This document shows positions 54,798 to 63,716 of a stretch of DNA of 64,000 nt, one piece after another. Each line of letters opens with the position of its first letter. Position 1 is the first letter of the stretch. The position numbers and the translations under genes are program-made. The notes below the pieces were generated by a model. That model had not been told where the DNA came from and did not search any database. It saw only the letters and a program-made list of their open reading frames with translations. This DNA comes from Pararhizobium sp. (GTDB taxonomy: Bacteria > Pseudomonadota > Alphaproteobacteria > Rhizobiales > Rhizobiaceae): contig CP051237.1 in assembly GCA_017794825.1 (NCBI GenBank), positions 558,001 to 622,000 of the forward strand, given 5' to 3'.

Positions 54798-54925
54798 ATG
54801 CGCCTCTCCATACTAAATACTGGCTTGCTACGCTGGAGAGCTCGCTTGCTGTTTGCCCTTCAATCCGAGGGCTGATTTCCTTGACGCGGCGCACAATATG
54901 TAAGCCGATATAACTTGACAATGCC

Positions 54926-54968
54926 AATCAACTAATGCATTCACAACTAAGTTGATTTTTTCAATCAA
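54926..54968. promoter_or_regulatory. Overlapping inverted repeats between hmuR and hmuP
   Basis: AATCAACT (54926-54933) pairs with AGTTGATT (54950-54957), and TTGATT (54952-54957) pairs with AATCAA (54963-54968). CAACTAA also occurs twice, 15 bases apart. They lie between the divergent receptor and hmuP genes, where iron regulators (RirA, Irr, HmuP) act in rhizobia. Which of them binds cannot be told. Confidence 0.5.
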
Positions 54969-55036
54969 GTTACCAAAATGCAACACCCCTGGCTTCGGGC
55001 GTCGGCATTACACAAGTAAGAAGAGATCGGATAAAA

Positions 55037-55219
55037 ATGAACATGATACCGCAAGAGAGGCAACCCCGGGAAAACGGCAGGTCAACGGAAGAGAACGGCA
55101 TACGCGTTCTCAACAGTCGTGATCTGTTTCAGGGAGCTCGTGAACTTTGCATCGAGCACGGCGAATTCCTCTATCGACTGCGCATTACGCGACAGGGAAA
55201 GCTAATCCTGAACAAATAG
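55037..55219 (+). CDS. hmuP: Hemin uptake protein HemP/HmuP
   Basis: A 60-residue basic protein. The core SRDLFQGARELCIEHGEFLY followed by RLRITRQGKLILNK is the HemP family (PF10636) signature almost without change. In Bradyrhizobium and Burkholderia-type systems HmuP/HemP co-activates the heme receptor gene together with Irr or Fur. The start can be 55037 or the ATG two codons later. It is first of the rightward heme operon, 10 bases before hmuS. Confidence 0.93.
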   Translation: MNMIPQERQPRENGRSTEENGIRVLNSRDLFQGARELCIEHGEFLYRLRITRQGKLILNK

Positions 55220-55229
55220 GTTCTCAGGC

Positions 55230-56294
55230 ATGAGCAGCATTCCCGCTTCCTGTCAGGATGCGTCGGGCAGGCTTTCGCCCGTGGACATCAGGCAGGCCCG
55301 ACAAGACAATCTCAAAATGCGCGAACGCGATCTCGCGGCGATGCTCGGCATATCCGAGGCCGATTATGTCGCTGCGTGGTGCGGTATAACAGCGACTCGG
55401 ATCGAACCGAGCGTCGCGGACCTGCTGACCGGACTGGAAGCCATCGGCGAGGTCATGGCTCTGACCCGAAACGACAGCGCGGTCCATGAAAAGATCGGCG
55501 TATTCGATCAGGTGAAAGTCAGCGATCGCGGCGTGATTGTGGTCGGAGACGCAATCGACCTCAGAATCAGACAAAAGGCATGGGTCCATAGCTTCGCAGT
55601 CGAAAAACCCGGCGAAGACAGGGTTGCGCGCAGTCTCCAGATATTCGACGCCTTCGGCGAAGCCGTTCACAAAGTCCATCTGCGACCGGATTCCGACGTC
55701 GAGGCCTACAACAAGCTGGTCGAAAGACTGCGTAGCAACGATCAGTCGCAAACGATGGAGGTCGCGGCAAAACCGCCCCCCGCTGCGGCGTCGACTTTGT
55801 CAGACGCCGACCTTTCAGGCTTTCGCGAAGGGTGGGCCGGCATTTCAGACGTTCACGAATTCCACGGCTTGCTGCAACGCTTCGGTCTCAATCGGAGCGA
55901 AGCCTTGCGCCACGCCGCGCCAGAATTCGCCTGGCGCCTGGAAAACGGCGCACTGGCGACGATGATGAAACTGGCGGCAAGCGAGGAACTTCCGGTCATG
56001 TGTTTCGTTGCAAGTTCCGGCGTAACGCAGATCCATTGCGGCCGGATAACAAACATCAAGGAGATGGGGCCATGGATCAATGTGCTTGACCCGACATTTC
56101 ATCTCCATCTCAGACTGGATCATGTTAAAGAGGTTTGGGCTGTCCGCAAACCGGTTGAAGGCGGTCATGTCACATCGCTCGAAGCCTATGATGACAATCA
56201 GCAGCAGATCATCCAGTTCTTCGGACTTCGCCGCAGTAACGAAGCCGAACGCGAAGACTGGCGATTTCTGATCGAGAATCTGCCGCGTATCTGA
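55230..56294 (+). CDS. hmuS: HmuS-family heme-handling protein
   Basis: A 354-residue cytoplasmic protein with two related halves (about 20-165 and 200-350). Recognisable stretches are ERDLAAMLGISEADYVAAWC, LEAIGEVMALTRNDSAVHEK, SLQIFDAFGEAVHKVHL in the first half and CGRITNIKEMGPWINVLDPT in the second. Relatives (HmuS, HemS, ChuS) bind incoming heme and in some cases degrade it. It follows hmuP by 10 bases and precedes hmuT by 42. Confidence 0.93.
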   Translation: MSSIPASCQDASGRLSPVDIRQARQDNLKMRERDLAAMLGISEADYVAAWCGITATRIEPSVADLLTGLEAIGEVMALTRNDSAVHEKIGVFDQVKVSDRGVIVVGDAIDLRIRQKAWVHSFAVEKPGEDRVARSLQIFDAFGEAVHKVHLRPDSDVEAYNKLVERLRSNDQSQTMEVAAKPPPAAASTLSDADLSGFREGWAGISDVHEFHGLLQRFGLNRSEALRHAAPEFAWRLENGALATMMKLAASEELPVMCFVASSGVTQIHCGRITNIKEMGPWINVLDPTFHLHLRLDHVKEVWAVRKPVEGGHVTSLEAYDDNQQQIIQFFGLRRSNEAEREDWRFLIENLPRI

Positions 56295-56336
56295 ACCACT
56301 TCAGGCAGACCAACCACAGACGGTTTGGAGACAAAC

Positions 56337-57200
56337 ATGACTTTGCATACATTCGCACGCGGGACAGTTCTGGCGATCGGACTGGCGGCCTCACTTGCCG
56401 GCGCTCTCGCTGCAGAAGACGAAAGGGGCGGCGTCGTCGCAATCGGCGGCTCCGTGACCGAAATCATCTATGCGCTCGGCGAGCAGGATCAGCTGGTCGC
56501 CCGCGACACCACAAGCATGTTTCCGCCGGAAGCCAACGCCCTGCCAGACGTCGGCTACATCCGAGCGCTGTCGCCGGAAGGCGTGCTTTCGGTCAATCCG
56601 AAGAAGATCGTGGCGCTTGAAGGCTCCGGACCACCCGAGTCGCTCGATGTCCTGAAAAAGGCCAGTGTTCCGATTGTGTTGATCCCGGAAAGCTACAGTC
56701 GAGAGGGGATCGTCAACAAGATCAAGGCTGTTGGCGCGGCCGTCGGGGCGGAAGAAAAGGCGGCCGATCTGGCAAAGGCCGTTGAGGCGGATGTTGCGGC
56801 GGCTGAGAACAGAGCGGCGGACCAGCCCGATCGCAAACGTGTTCTGTTCATTCTCAGCATGCAGGGCGGCCGGATCATGGCGGCGGGCGACGGCACCAGC
56901 GCCGCAGCAATCGTCGAGATGGCTGGCGGCGTCAACGCCCTGACCGGCGTAGACGGCTACAAGCAGGTCAGCGACGAAGCCGTCATCGAGGCCGCCCCCG
57001 ATGTCATCCTGATGATGGACCGCACCGGCGATCACGCGGTCGACGACACGCAGCTCTTTTCCCATCCTGCCCTCGCCGGTTCGCCGGCAGAGCAGCACCG
57101 GAACGTGATCCGCATGGGCGGAGGCTACCTGCTCGGCTTCGGGCCGCGGACAGCCTCGGCCATCGAAGAACTTTCCGCCGCCCTGCAGAACGCAGACTGA
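56337..57200 (+). CDS. hmuT: Heme ABC transporter, periplasmic binding protein
   Basis: A 287-residue periplasmic protein of the class III binding-protein fold. Signal peptide about 1-25; then RGGVVAIGGSVTEIIYALGE, DTTSMFPPEANALPDVGYIR, LSPEGVLSVNPKKIVALEGS and LFSHPALAGSPAEQHRNVIRM, all typical of HmuT. It collects heme delivered by the receptor and docks on HmuUV. The start 56337 follows TTTGGAG. Its last base is the first base of the hmuU start (TGATG). Confidence 0.94.
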   Translation: MTLHTFARGTVLAIGLAASLAGALAAEDERGGVVAIGGSVTEIIYALGEQDQLVARDTTSMFPPEANALPDVGYIRALSPEGVLSVNPKKIVALEGSGPPESLDVLKKASVPIVLIPESYSREGIVNKIKAVGAAVGAEEKAADLAKAVEADVAAAENRAADQPDRKRVLFILSMQGGRIMAAGDGTSAAAIVEMAGGVNALTGVDGYKQVSDEAVIEAAPDVILMMDRTGDHAVDDTQLFSHPALAGSPAEQHRNVIRMGGGYLLGFGPRTASAIEELSAALQNAD

Positions 57201-58303
57201 TGCTGCTGCAGACGGCCCGCGCGACGCGCTTCGACACCGGTCGGGCCACGGAAGGCGACCGCGCCGGCAGGGCGCGGCTAGCCATTCTTTTTCTGTTCCT
57301 GCTGCTTGTGGTCACTGCGGCATTCAGTCTCGCGACGGGCGCATCGGACGCCTCCGTCCTTTCGATCATCAGAAGCTGGTTCGGCGTCTTTACCGGTGAC
57401 GAATCCGCGCTCAGCGCTCGCGACGCGATCATCATCTACGACATCCGCCTGCCGCGCACGGTTCTTGGCATCCTGATCGGAGCGAGCCTCGCCGTCAGCG
57501 GCGCGACGATGCAGGGTCTGTTCCGCAATCCGCTGGCCGATCCGGGCATTGTCGGCGTGTCTGCCGGCGCCGGTCTCGGCGCGATCTGCATGATCGTGCT
57601 CGGCGGCACGATATTTGCGCCGGTGGTCGTTCTATTCGGAATATATGCGCTGCCCGTCGCAGCCTTCGGCGGCGGGCTGGCGACGACATTTCTGCTCTAC
57701 CACATTTCGACCCGCCAGGGACGCACTTCGGTAGCGACGATGCTTCTCGCCGGCATTGCGCTGGGCGCGCTCGCCGGCGCATTTACCGGCATTCTTGTCT
57801 TCATGGCCGACGATCAGCAACTGCGTGATCTGACCTTCTGGGGTCTCGGCTCGCTGGCGGGCGCGACCTGGACGAAGATCCTGTCAGCCGGGCCGATTAT
57901 CGCCGCAGCCCTGATCGCGAGCCCGTTTCTCGCCCGCGCGCTGAACGCACTGACGCTTGGTGAAGCGACAGCGCATCACATCGGCATTTCCGTGCAGAAA
58001 TTCAAACGTCTCGCCATCGTTCTCGTCGCCGCCGCCACAGGCGCCTCGGTGGCCGTGAGCGGCGGCATCGGTTTCGTCGGCATTGTCGTGCCGCATCTGC
58101 TTCGCCTGTCGATCGGCCCGGATCATCGCTACCTACTGCCCGCTTCCGCGATGCTGGGCGCGAGCCTCTTGCTACTGGCGGACGCCGTCGCGCGCGTGAT
58201 CGTTGCGCCGGCGGAACTGCCTATCGGCATCGTCACCGCCGCGGTCGGCGCGCCCTTCTTCCTGTGGATCCTGCTCAGCCGCCGCGGCGTGCTGGATATG
58301 TAG
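57200..58303 (+). CDS. hmuU: Heme ABC transporter, permease
   Basis: A 367-residue FecCD-family permease with about ten membrane helices. Hallmarks: IYDIRLPRTVLGILIGASLA, VSGATMQGLFRNPLADPGIV, GVSAGAGLGAI, DLTFWGLGSLAGATW, GIGFVGIVVPHLLRLSIGPD and ELPIGIVTAAVGAPFFLWIL. It forms the heme channel with HmuV. It is coupled by a one-base overlap to hmuT; hmuV follows after 11 bases. Confidence 0.95.
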   Translation: MLLQTARATRFDTGRATEGDRAGRARLAILFLFLLLVVTAAFSLATGASDASVLSIIRSWFGVFTGDESALSARDAIIIYDIRLPRTVLGILIGASLAVSGATMQGLFRNPLADPGIVGVSAGAGLGAICMIVLGGTIFAPVVVLFGIYALPVAAFGGGLATTFLLYHISTRQGRTSVATMLLAGIALGALAGAFTGILVFMADDQQLRDLTFWGLGSLAGATWTKILSAGPIIAAALIASPFLARALNALTLGEATAHHIGISVQKFKRLAIVLVAAATGASVAVSGGIGFVGIVVPHLLRLSIGPDHRYLLPASAMLGASLLLLADAVARVIVAPAELPIGIVTAAVGAPFFLWILLSRRGVLDM

Positions 58304-58314
58304 CGGGCGTTCTG

Positions 58315-59103
58315 ATGATCGAAATAGAAAATCTCGGCGTCAAAATCGGCCCCAAGGACATTGTCACCGGCGTCTCGTTCCATGTCGAACCCGGCCGTGT
58401 GACGACGATCATCGGGCCGAACGGAAGCGGCAAGACGACGGCGCTCAAGGCGTTGTCCGGCGATCTCGCCTATTCCGGCGCGGCGCGCATCGCCGGCCGC
58501 GACATCAATCGCATGAAAGCCTGGGAAATGGCGTCCGTCCGCGCCGTTCTGCCACAGATTTCACACCTTTCGTTTCCGTTCACGGTCCGCGAGGTTGTCC
58601 GGATAGGCCTGACCTCCGGCTATTCGGGCGCCTCCGACCGTGATGCAGACGAACTCTCGGAAGAAGCCTTGCGTCGTGTCGACCTGGACGGCTTCGCCGG
58701 ACGCTTCTATCAGGAACTGTCAGGCGGCGAGCAGCAGCGCGTTCAGCTTGCGCGCGTCTTGTGCCAGGTCTGGGAGCCCGTGGCGGATGGCGAGCCGCGC
58801 TACCTGTTTCTGGACGAGCCGATTTCCAGCCTCGATATCCGTCATCAGCTGGCGATCATGGATATCGCAGTGGACTTCGCCCGCAGAGGCGGCGGGGTGC
58901 TGGCGATACTGCACGACCTTAATCTCACCGCCATGTATTCCGATCGCGTCATGATCATGCATCAGGGACGATGCGAGGGCTTCGGAACCCCGGATGAGGT
59001 GCTGCGCGACGACCTCCTTCAGGGGGTTTTCGGTTGTCGTTTGCAGGTCGGCGTCACTCCGCCGGCAGGAACGCGGTTCGTACTCCCACAATCCGCGCAG
59101 TAA
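58315..59103 (+). CDS. hmuV: Heme ABC transporter, ATPase
   Basis: A 262-residue ATP-binding subunit. Walker A GPNGSGKTT (about 33-41), Q-loop in RAVLPQISHLSFPFTVREVV, signature LSGGEQQRVQLARVL, Walker B RYLFLDEPISSLD and the switch His in AILHDLNLTAMY are all present. Start 58315 (MIEIENLG) is the family start; the longer frame enters hmuU. The last 50 bases overlap the small convergent gene that follows. Confidence 0.95.
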   Translation: MIEIENLGVKIGPKDIVTGVSFHVEPGRVTTIIGPNGSGKTTALKALSGDLAYSGAARIAGRDINRMKAWEMASVRAVLPQISHLSFPFTVREVVRIGLTSGYSGASDRDADELSEEALRRVDLDGFAGRFYQELSGGEQQRVQLARVLCQVWEPVADGEPRYLFLDEPISSLDIRHQLAIMDIAVDFARRGGGVLAILHDLNLTAMYSDRVMIMHQGRCEGFGTPDEVLRDDLLQGVFGCRLQVGVTPPAGTRFVLPQSAQ

Positions 59104-59341
59104 GCTTTTCTTCGCGTCCATTCGCAATCAGCCGGTCCCTCAACGCCCCCGAACGATCAAGCCCTGCTTCCAGCGCAAACACATAAGCCTGGGTCAGGAA
59201 GAAACAGGCTGCGTCCACGTCGCCTTGCTCATCCCTGAGGCCGGCGGCGGCTTCGTAGAGGCCGGCAAGCGTTGGCCCGTCGCCGCGTTCGTGCGCGGCG
59301 ATCAGCTCCGCGTCGATCTGCTGGATGGCGCGCGCGTTCAC
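59054..59341 (-). CDS. Small protein coupled to a Rieske oxygenase
   Basis: A 95-residue helical protein with no Cys-rich or membrane features (IDAELIAAHERGDGPTLAGL, LRDEQGDVDAACFFLTQAYV, LRDRLIANGREE). It starts with GTG whose last bases form the Rieske gene's stop (GTGA at 59338-59341), a clear sign of translational coupling, and has good coding character. Its end overlaps hmuV convergently by 50 bases. I do not know the family; a helper of the oxygenase is plausible. Confidence 0.65.
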   Translation of the reverse strand: MNARAIQQIDAELIAAHERGDGPTLAGLYEAAAGLRDEQGDVDAACFFLTQAYVFALEAGLDRSGALRDRLIANGREEKLTARIVGVRTAFLPAE

Positions 59342-60492
59342 GGCGCGCGTTTGAACTGGGATGCGACCCAGTGGTGAAACGCGTGGGTCGGGCCGTCCAT
59401 GACTGGCGAGAACCGTCCGCCGTCGAACTTCATCGCATGCCTGCCCTTCTGCATTCCTTCCACGACGAAGATGTCCTCTTCGAAAACGCCTTTCCATAGC
59501 TCCGCGTTTCGCCGCCGCATGCCGGCCATGGACGCGTCCTGCATTTTCGGCGACGCATAATAGATCGCAACCCGTTCAAGCGTCTGCTCCATGCCCGTGG
59601 GCACGAGAATGATTGCGAATTTCTGATCGCGGTGAACGCCGAGCAACACATTGGGATACAGAGCGGCGTACTCCGCCCCGGTGACCCATTTATCGCCGAG
59701 CCCGTCGAAATCGTCGAATTTTTCGCCCGTTTCGCTGATTATCGATCGATAGACCAGCGTCCCCTGGCCTGAATACCCGCCAGGCTCGATGATGTTGTAG
59801 TGGTCTTCGAGCCGCGAATAGCTGTTCAGGCCGGGATGCACCCAAGGCAGATGATAGCTCTCGCAATAATTCTCGACGGCGAGTTTCCAGTTGGTCGCCG
59901 CGTCAAGTTCGAAAGCGCTGTCCTCGCCGCCGAACCAGATCGGTTGTTCGAACTCGCCCCATCGTTCGATAAGGCTCGCCGCATAGTCGGCAAACGCCGG
60001 CGCATTTCCGGACATGTTCACGAAGACGATGTCCTGCCAGACGTGGGAGCGAATTTCGATCAGCCCCAGGCTTGATCTGTCGATGGCGTCATGGGTGTTG
60101 TAACCGGGCCCGCCGACATGCGGCGTCGTGTGCAGCGCTCCTGAATGGTCGTAACACCAGGAGTGGTAGGGACAGCGAACAACACCCGACAGACGCTTCT
60201 TCCTGTCCACAAGGATCATGCCCCGGTGGCGGCATACATTCTGGAAAACCCTTATGACGCCGTCGCGCCCGCGCAGGACGAAAAGCGGCTGGCCAAGCGC
60301 CTCGAACGGCATCGCGTCGCCCAGCTCGGGCACGTCCTTGCCGAAACACAGGGCCATCCAGTTGTCGAAGAAGACATGCTGCTTCTCCGCCTCGTGGAGA
60401 GCAGGATCTGTGTAGTGTTCGTTGGGTAACCCGCGCGCCTGTTCAACCGGCTGCGTCACCTGATCGAGCGCAAACTGCTGGAAATGGTTCAT
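59338..60492 (-). CDS. Rieske non-heme iron oxygenase, alpha subunit
   Basis: A 384-residue ring-hydroxylating-type oxygenase. Rieske [2Fe-2S] ligands Cys87-x-His89 and Cys107-x-x-His110 (CRHRGM, CPYHSW), then the mononuclear iron motif NYCESYHLPWVH with His214 and His219. The sequence is of the choline/betaine/carnitine-type branch (quaternary-amine demethylases and monooxygenases) more than of aromatic dioxygenases, as far as can be judged by eye. No reductase gene is next to it. A LysR gene lies 101 bases upstream on the same strand. Confidence 0.88.
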   Translation of the reverse strand: MNHFQQFALDQVTQPVEQARGLPNEHYTDPALHEAEKQHVFFDNWMALCFGKDVPELGDAMPFEALGQPLFVLRGRDGVIRVFQNVCRHRGMILVDRKKRLSGVVRCPYHSWCYDHSGALHTTPHVGGPGYNTHDAIDRSSLGLIEIRSHVWQDIVFVNMSGNAPAFADYAASLIERWGEFEQPIWFGGEDSAFELDAATNWKLAVENYCESYHLPWVHPGLNSYSRLEDHYNIIEPGGYSGQGTLVYRSIISETGEKFDDFDGLGDKWVTGAEYAALYPNVLLGVHRDQKFAIILVPTGMEQTLERVAIYYASPKMQDASMAGMRRRNAELWKGVFEEDIFVVEGMQKGRHAMKFDGGRFSPVMDGPTHAFHHWVASQFKRAP

Positions 60493-60593
60493 GGCTCGCT
60501 CCCGAAGCTATGAGAACGTTTCCAGTCTGCGCGCGCCCGTGCATGGTTTCAATATCAATTCGATTGCAGGTCAGATGAGTGAAATTCACTTGA

Positions 60594-61487
60594 TCAAGCC
60601 GCGTCGACAAGCCAGTTTCGCGTCAGTTCCTCCGCGGCGGTCAAGGTCCGGCCGCTTTTCCAGGTCAGATAATAGGCGCTCGGCGCATCGACGCTTGCGT
60701 CGGTGATCGGAACCAGACGGTTGGCGTCGAGATAGGTGCGGATCAGGCGGCGCCAGCCCAGCACGACGCCGGCGCCCTCTTCCGCCGCCTGAAGAGCAAT
60801 CGTGTAATTGTTGAACGTCTTGTTCACAGGCGCGTTTTTCTTGATCCCGCACATGCGGAACCACTCGTTCCAGCTCATCCATCCGACATCGATCGCTTCG
60901 AGCTGCAGCAGCGGCAGATCGACAAGGTCCGCTGCATGGCGCGCCGGATGCCGCTTGGCAAAATCCCGGCCGCACACCGGCGCTATCACATCGGCGAACA
61001 GTTTCACCGCGGTCGCGCCCTGCCATTTGCCGTGGCCGTAGCGGATCGCGAGATCGACGTCTGATCCTTCCAGATCGCTTGCGACATCGGAAATACGATG
61101 GTTGATGCGGATCTCGGGATGCCTTTGCCAGAGCCTTGCAATGCGGGGTATCAGCCACAGGCTGGCGACCGCCGTCGACGCTCCTATTGTGATGATGCGA
61201 TCCGATTCCGGCGCACGTATCCGCTCTATCACCGCCGCCGTGCGGCTGAACGAGGTGGCCAGCGCGGCGTAGAGTTCTTCGCCTTCGGCGGTGAGCACCA
61301 CGCCGCGATGGACCCGCAGGAACAGGGCAATGCCGATTTCGGCTTCCAACGCCTTGATCTGATGGCTTACGGCGCCGGGCGTCACGTTCAGTTCCCGGGC
61401 CGCGTGTTTAAGACTGAGATGACGAGCCGCCGCCTCGAAAACGGCAAGCGCCGTAAGGGACGGAAGTCGGTAGTGTCGCCTGGTCAA
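60594..61487 (-). CDS. LysR-family transcriptional regulator, GcvA-like
   Basis: A 297-residue regulator: winged helix-turn-helix at about 5-65 (LPSLTALAVFEAAARHLSLK, HAARELNVTPGAVSHQIKAL) and a substrate-binding-like effector domain (TIGASTAVASLWLIPRIARL, DVDLAIRYGHGKW). The GcvA subgroup is suggested by the LPSLTAL-x-x-FEAAARHLS opening. It may activate the Rieske gene just downstream on the same strand. Confidence 0.92.
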   Translation of the reverse strand: MTRRHYRLPSLTALAVFEAAARHLSLKHAARELNVTPGAVSHQIKALEAEIGIALFLRVHRGVVLTAEGEELYAALATSFSRTAAVIERIRAPESDRIITIGASTAVASLWLIPRIARLWQRHPEIRINHRISDVASDLEGSDVDLAIRYGHGKWQGATAVKLFADVIAPVCGRDFAKRHPARHAADLVDLPLLQLEAIDVGWMSWNEWFRMCGIKKNAPVNKTFNNYTIALQAAEEGAGVVLGWRRLIRTYLDANRLVPITDASVDAPSAYYLTWKSGRTLTAAEELTRNWLVDAA

Positions 61488-61566
61488 GGTGTCTCCTGTG
61501 CATTCAGAAGATCGTCAATCGGCAGATTCGTTCTTTTCTAAGGTAAGGTCAATCGAATTGAAAAGG

Positions 61567-62256
61567 TCAGTCGCGCGTCACAATGCGAAAGTCGTCCGCA
61601 GGATGGGAAAGCATTACATGGGTGACCGTGCGGCCATCAAGCCAGGTCGTCCTTTCGATGACGAAGACCGGTTCGTTCGGACCGAGGTCAAGATGTTCTT
61701 TCTCTTCCGAATCGGCCGTAGCGGCGCGAAAGGTATGTTCCGCATTCGAATAAGGCACTTTCTGCAGCAGCCACTCATTGGGGCTGATTGTCTCGAAACT
61801 CTCGCTGCCCGCCTGCGGCACGACATCGAGATTGATCCACCGGTTTTCGAGCTGAAAGGGACGGCCGTCAGCAAAATGCAGGCAGACGATATGCAGGGCT
61901 TCCAGATCACCGCTCGCGCCGAGTTCAGCCTGTATGCGCTGCGGCGGGCGCTCCCTTCCGCGACTGATCAGCAGGTAGTTGTAGCGGCGGCCGCTCTGCT
62001 CGATTTCGTCGCGGACGATCCGGATCCTGATCAGGGCGTCCCGTTCCGTGCGCTGTACGACGCGGGTTCCGGCCTTGCGCCGGCGCTCGACGAAACCGTC
62101 GTCGGCAAGCGACTGCATGGCCCGATTGACGGTGACCCGCGTCGAACCGAATTCTTCGGCAAGTTCGGCTTCCGGCGGCAGCAGATTCCCCGGACGCCAC
62201 TCACCACTCTTGATGCGGTCCAGCAATACGTTGCGGATTTCCTTGTAGGTCGGCAC
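61567..62256 (-). CDS. hutC: HutC, histidine utilisation repressor (GntR family)
   Basis: A 229-residue GntR/HutC regulator. N-terminal winged helix (YKEIRNVLLDRIKSGEWRPG, LPPEAELAEEFGSTRVTVNR) and C-terminal UTRA effector domain (HIVCLHFADGRPFQLENRWI, FRIVTRD at the end). It represses hut genes until urocanate accumulates. The start is GTG at 62256, 7 bases after the hutF stop, so hutF-hutC are co-transcribed; an upstream open frame reaches into hutF and is not used. Confidence 0.9.
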   Translation of the reverse strand: MPTYKEIRNVLLDRIKSGEWRPGNLLPPEAELAEEFGSTRVTVNRAMQSLADDGFVERRRKAGTRVVQRTERDALIRIRIVRDEIEQSGRRYNYLLISRGRERPPQRIQAELGASGDLEALHIVCLHFADGRPFQLENRWINLDVVPQAGSESFETISPNEWLLQKVPYSNAEHTFRAATADSEEKEHLDLGPNEPVFVIERTTWLDGRTVTHVMLSHPADDFRIVTRD

Positions 62257-62263
62257 GGTCAGT

Positions 62264-63637
62264 CTAAAGCCTCGTCCGCAGGTCGCGCATGACCGCCCGG
62301 TATTCTCTCTCGACGTTGTCGCGGGCGACATGGCGCCCTTCCTTGACCATGTGGCGGCCCGCCGACCAGACATCACTCACCACATCGTCGTTTCCCGCAA
62401 AAATCCAGCCGTCGAGCAGCTGGGTCTCGTCCAGTCCGGCCAGAGCCAGGTGAGAGGTGTCGATCGCCACCAGATCGGCCAGTCTGCCGGCTTTCACGGC
62501 GCCGGCATTGCGCTGCAAGGCGCGTGCTCCTCCGGTGACTACCAACTGGTAGAGCGTCAAACCCGTCGACTGTCCGTGCGTGACCATGATGTTGCGCATC
62601 TTGTGTCTCAGGCGCTGGCTGTATTCAAGCTGGCGCAGTTCCTCCGACAGCGAGATGCGCACATTCGAATCCGACCCTACGCCGAAATGCCCACCGGCTC
62701 CAAGAAAGGCCTCGCCATTGAAGACGCCGTCGCCAAGATTTCCTTCGGTAATCGGGCAAAGCCCGGCGACCGCGCCGGAGCGCGCCAGACCGAAAGTCTC
62801 GTCCTCGTTCATCTGCGTTGCATGGATGAAGCACCAGCGATCGTCGACCGGGCAGTTTTCAAGCAACCATTCGACAGGTCGCGCTCCCAGCCACGCCTCG
62901 ACATCGCGCACTTCCTTTTCCTGTTCGGCAACGTGGATGTGGATGGGGCCGCCGGGGTAATATCTCTCGACAGATTTCAGAAGTTTTGGCGACACGGCCC
63001 TGAGCGAGTGTGGCGCCACGCCGATCCCGCTGTCAGTCGGCAGGTTTGTCATAGCGCCCTTCGCCGCTTCAAACAGGCCTGAGAAGCGCTCATAGTCACA
63101 CCCAAAGCGAAGCTGTCCGCCGGCAAGATCCGCCTCGCCCGCCCCGCCATACGTATAGAGCACCGGGAGGTGGGTAAGACCGATTCCCGTTGTCCGGACA
63201 GCCGCGAATATCCGCTCGGAGAGTTCGGCGATGTTGTCGTATTCTACCCCGCCAGGCTGATGGTGGACGTAGTGGAATTCACCGACGGCTGCATAGCCTG
63301 CCTCAAGCATCTCCACATAGACCAGCGCCGCGATCGCCTCGACCTCTTCCGGCGTCAGAATGTCGAGGAAACGGTACATGAGAGTGCGCCAGCTCCAGAA
63401 ATCGTCATGGGCCGCCGAGCGATACTCCGTCATGCCCGCCATGGCGCGCTGGAAGGCGTGGCTGTGGAGATTGGCTGGAGCCGGCAACAGCAGACGCGAT
63501 GACAGTACATCGTCGCCCGGTTTTGCGGATGTGCCCGTTTCAACGGCCCCGATCAGACCATCACTGCCGATGGTTATCCTGACATCGCGCGCGACGCCGT
63601 CCGGAAGCAGCGCCAGAGGTGAAAAAAGGACGGGCAT
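62264..63637 (-). CDS. hutF: Formimidoylglutamate deiminase
   Basis: Converts N-formimidoyl-L-glutamate to N-formyl-L-glutamate in the five-step histidine pathway. The 457-residue amidohydrolase has the metal motif NLHSHAFQRAMAGM (His-x-His), YVHHQPGG, GVAPHSLRAVSP, IHIHVAEQEKEV and GSDSNVRIS with the metal Asp, all as in HutF. Start ATG 63637 (a GTG directly before it is possible). It is divergent from hutI with a palindrome in between. Confidence 0.95.
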   Translation of the reverse strand: MPVLFSPLALLPDGVARDVRITIGSDGLIGAVETGTSAKPGDDVLSSRLLLPAPANLHSHAFQRAMAGMTEYRSAAHDDFWSWRTLMYRFLDILTPEEVEAIAALVYVEMLEAGYAAVGEFHYVHHQPGGVEYDNIAELSERIFAAVRTTGIGLTHLPVLYTYGGAGEADLAGGQLRFGCDYERFSGLFEAAKGAMTNLPTDSGIGVAPHSLRAVSPKLLKSVERYYPGGPIHIHVAEQEKEVRDVEAWLGARPVEWLLENCPVDDRWCFIHATQMNEDETFGLARSGAVAGLCPITEGNLGDGVFNGEAFLGAGGHFGVGSDSNVRISLSEELRQLEYSQRLRHKMRNIMVTHGQSTGLTLYQLVVTGGARALQRNAGAVKAGRLADLVAIDTSHLALAGLDETQLLDGWIFAGNDDVVSDVWSAGRHMVKEGRHVARDNVEREYRAVMRDLRTRL

Positions 63638-63664
63638 CACACATCCGTATTTATTGACATAATC

Positions 63665-63686
63665 TTATTATGAATATACATAATAA
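63665..63686. promoter_or_regulatory. Palindrome between hutF and hutI, candidate HutC operator
   Basis: TTATTATG (63665-63672) and CATAATAA (63679-63686) form a perfect 8-base inverted repeat with a 6-base AATATA spacer. It lies 28 bases before the hutF start and 30 before hutI, so one HutC dimer could control both directions. Confidence 0.7.
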
Positions 63687-63716
63687 TTCAAAAGAAGCAA
63701 ACGGGAACAGAGCCTG

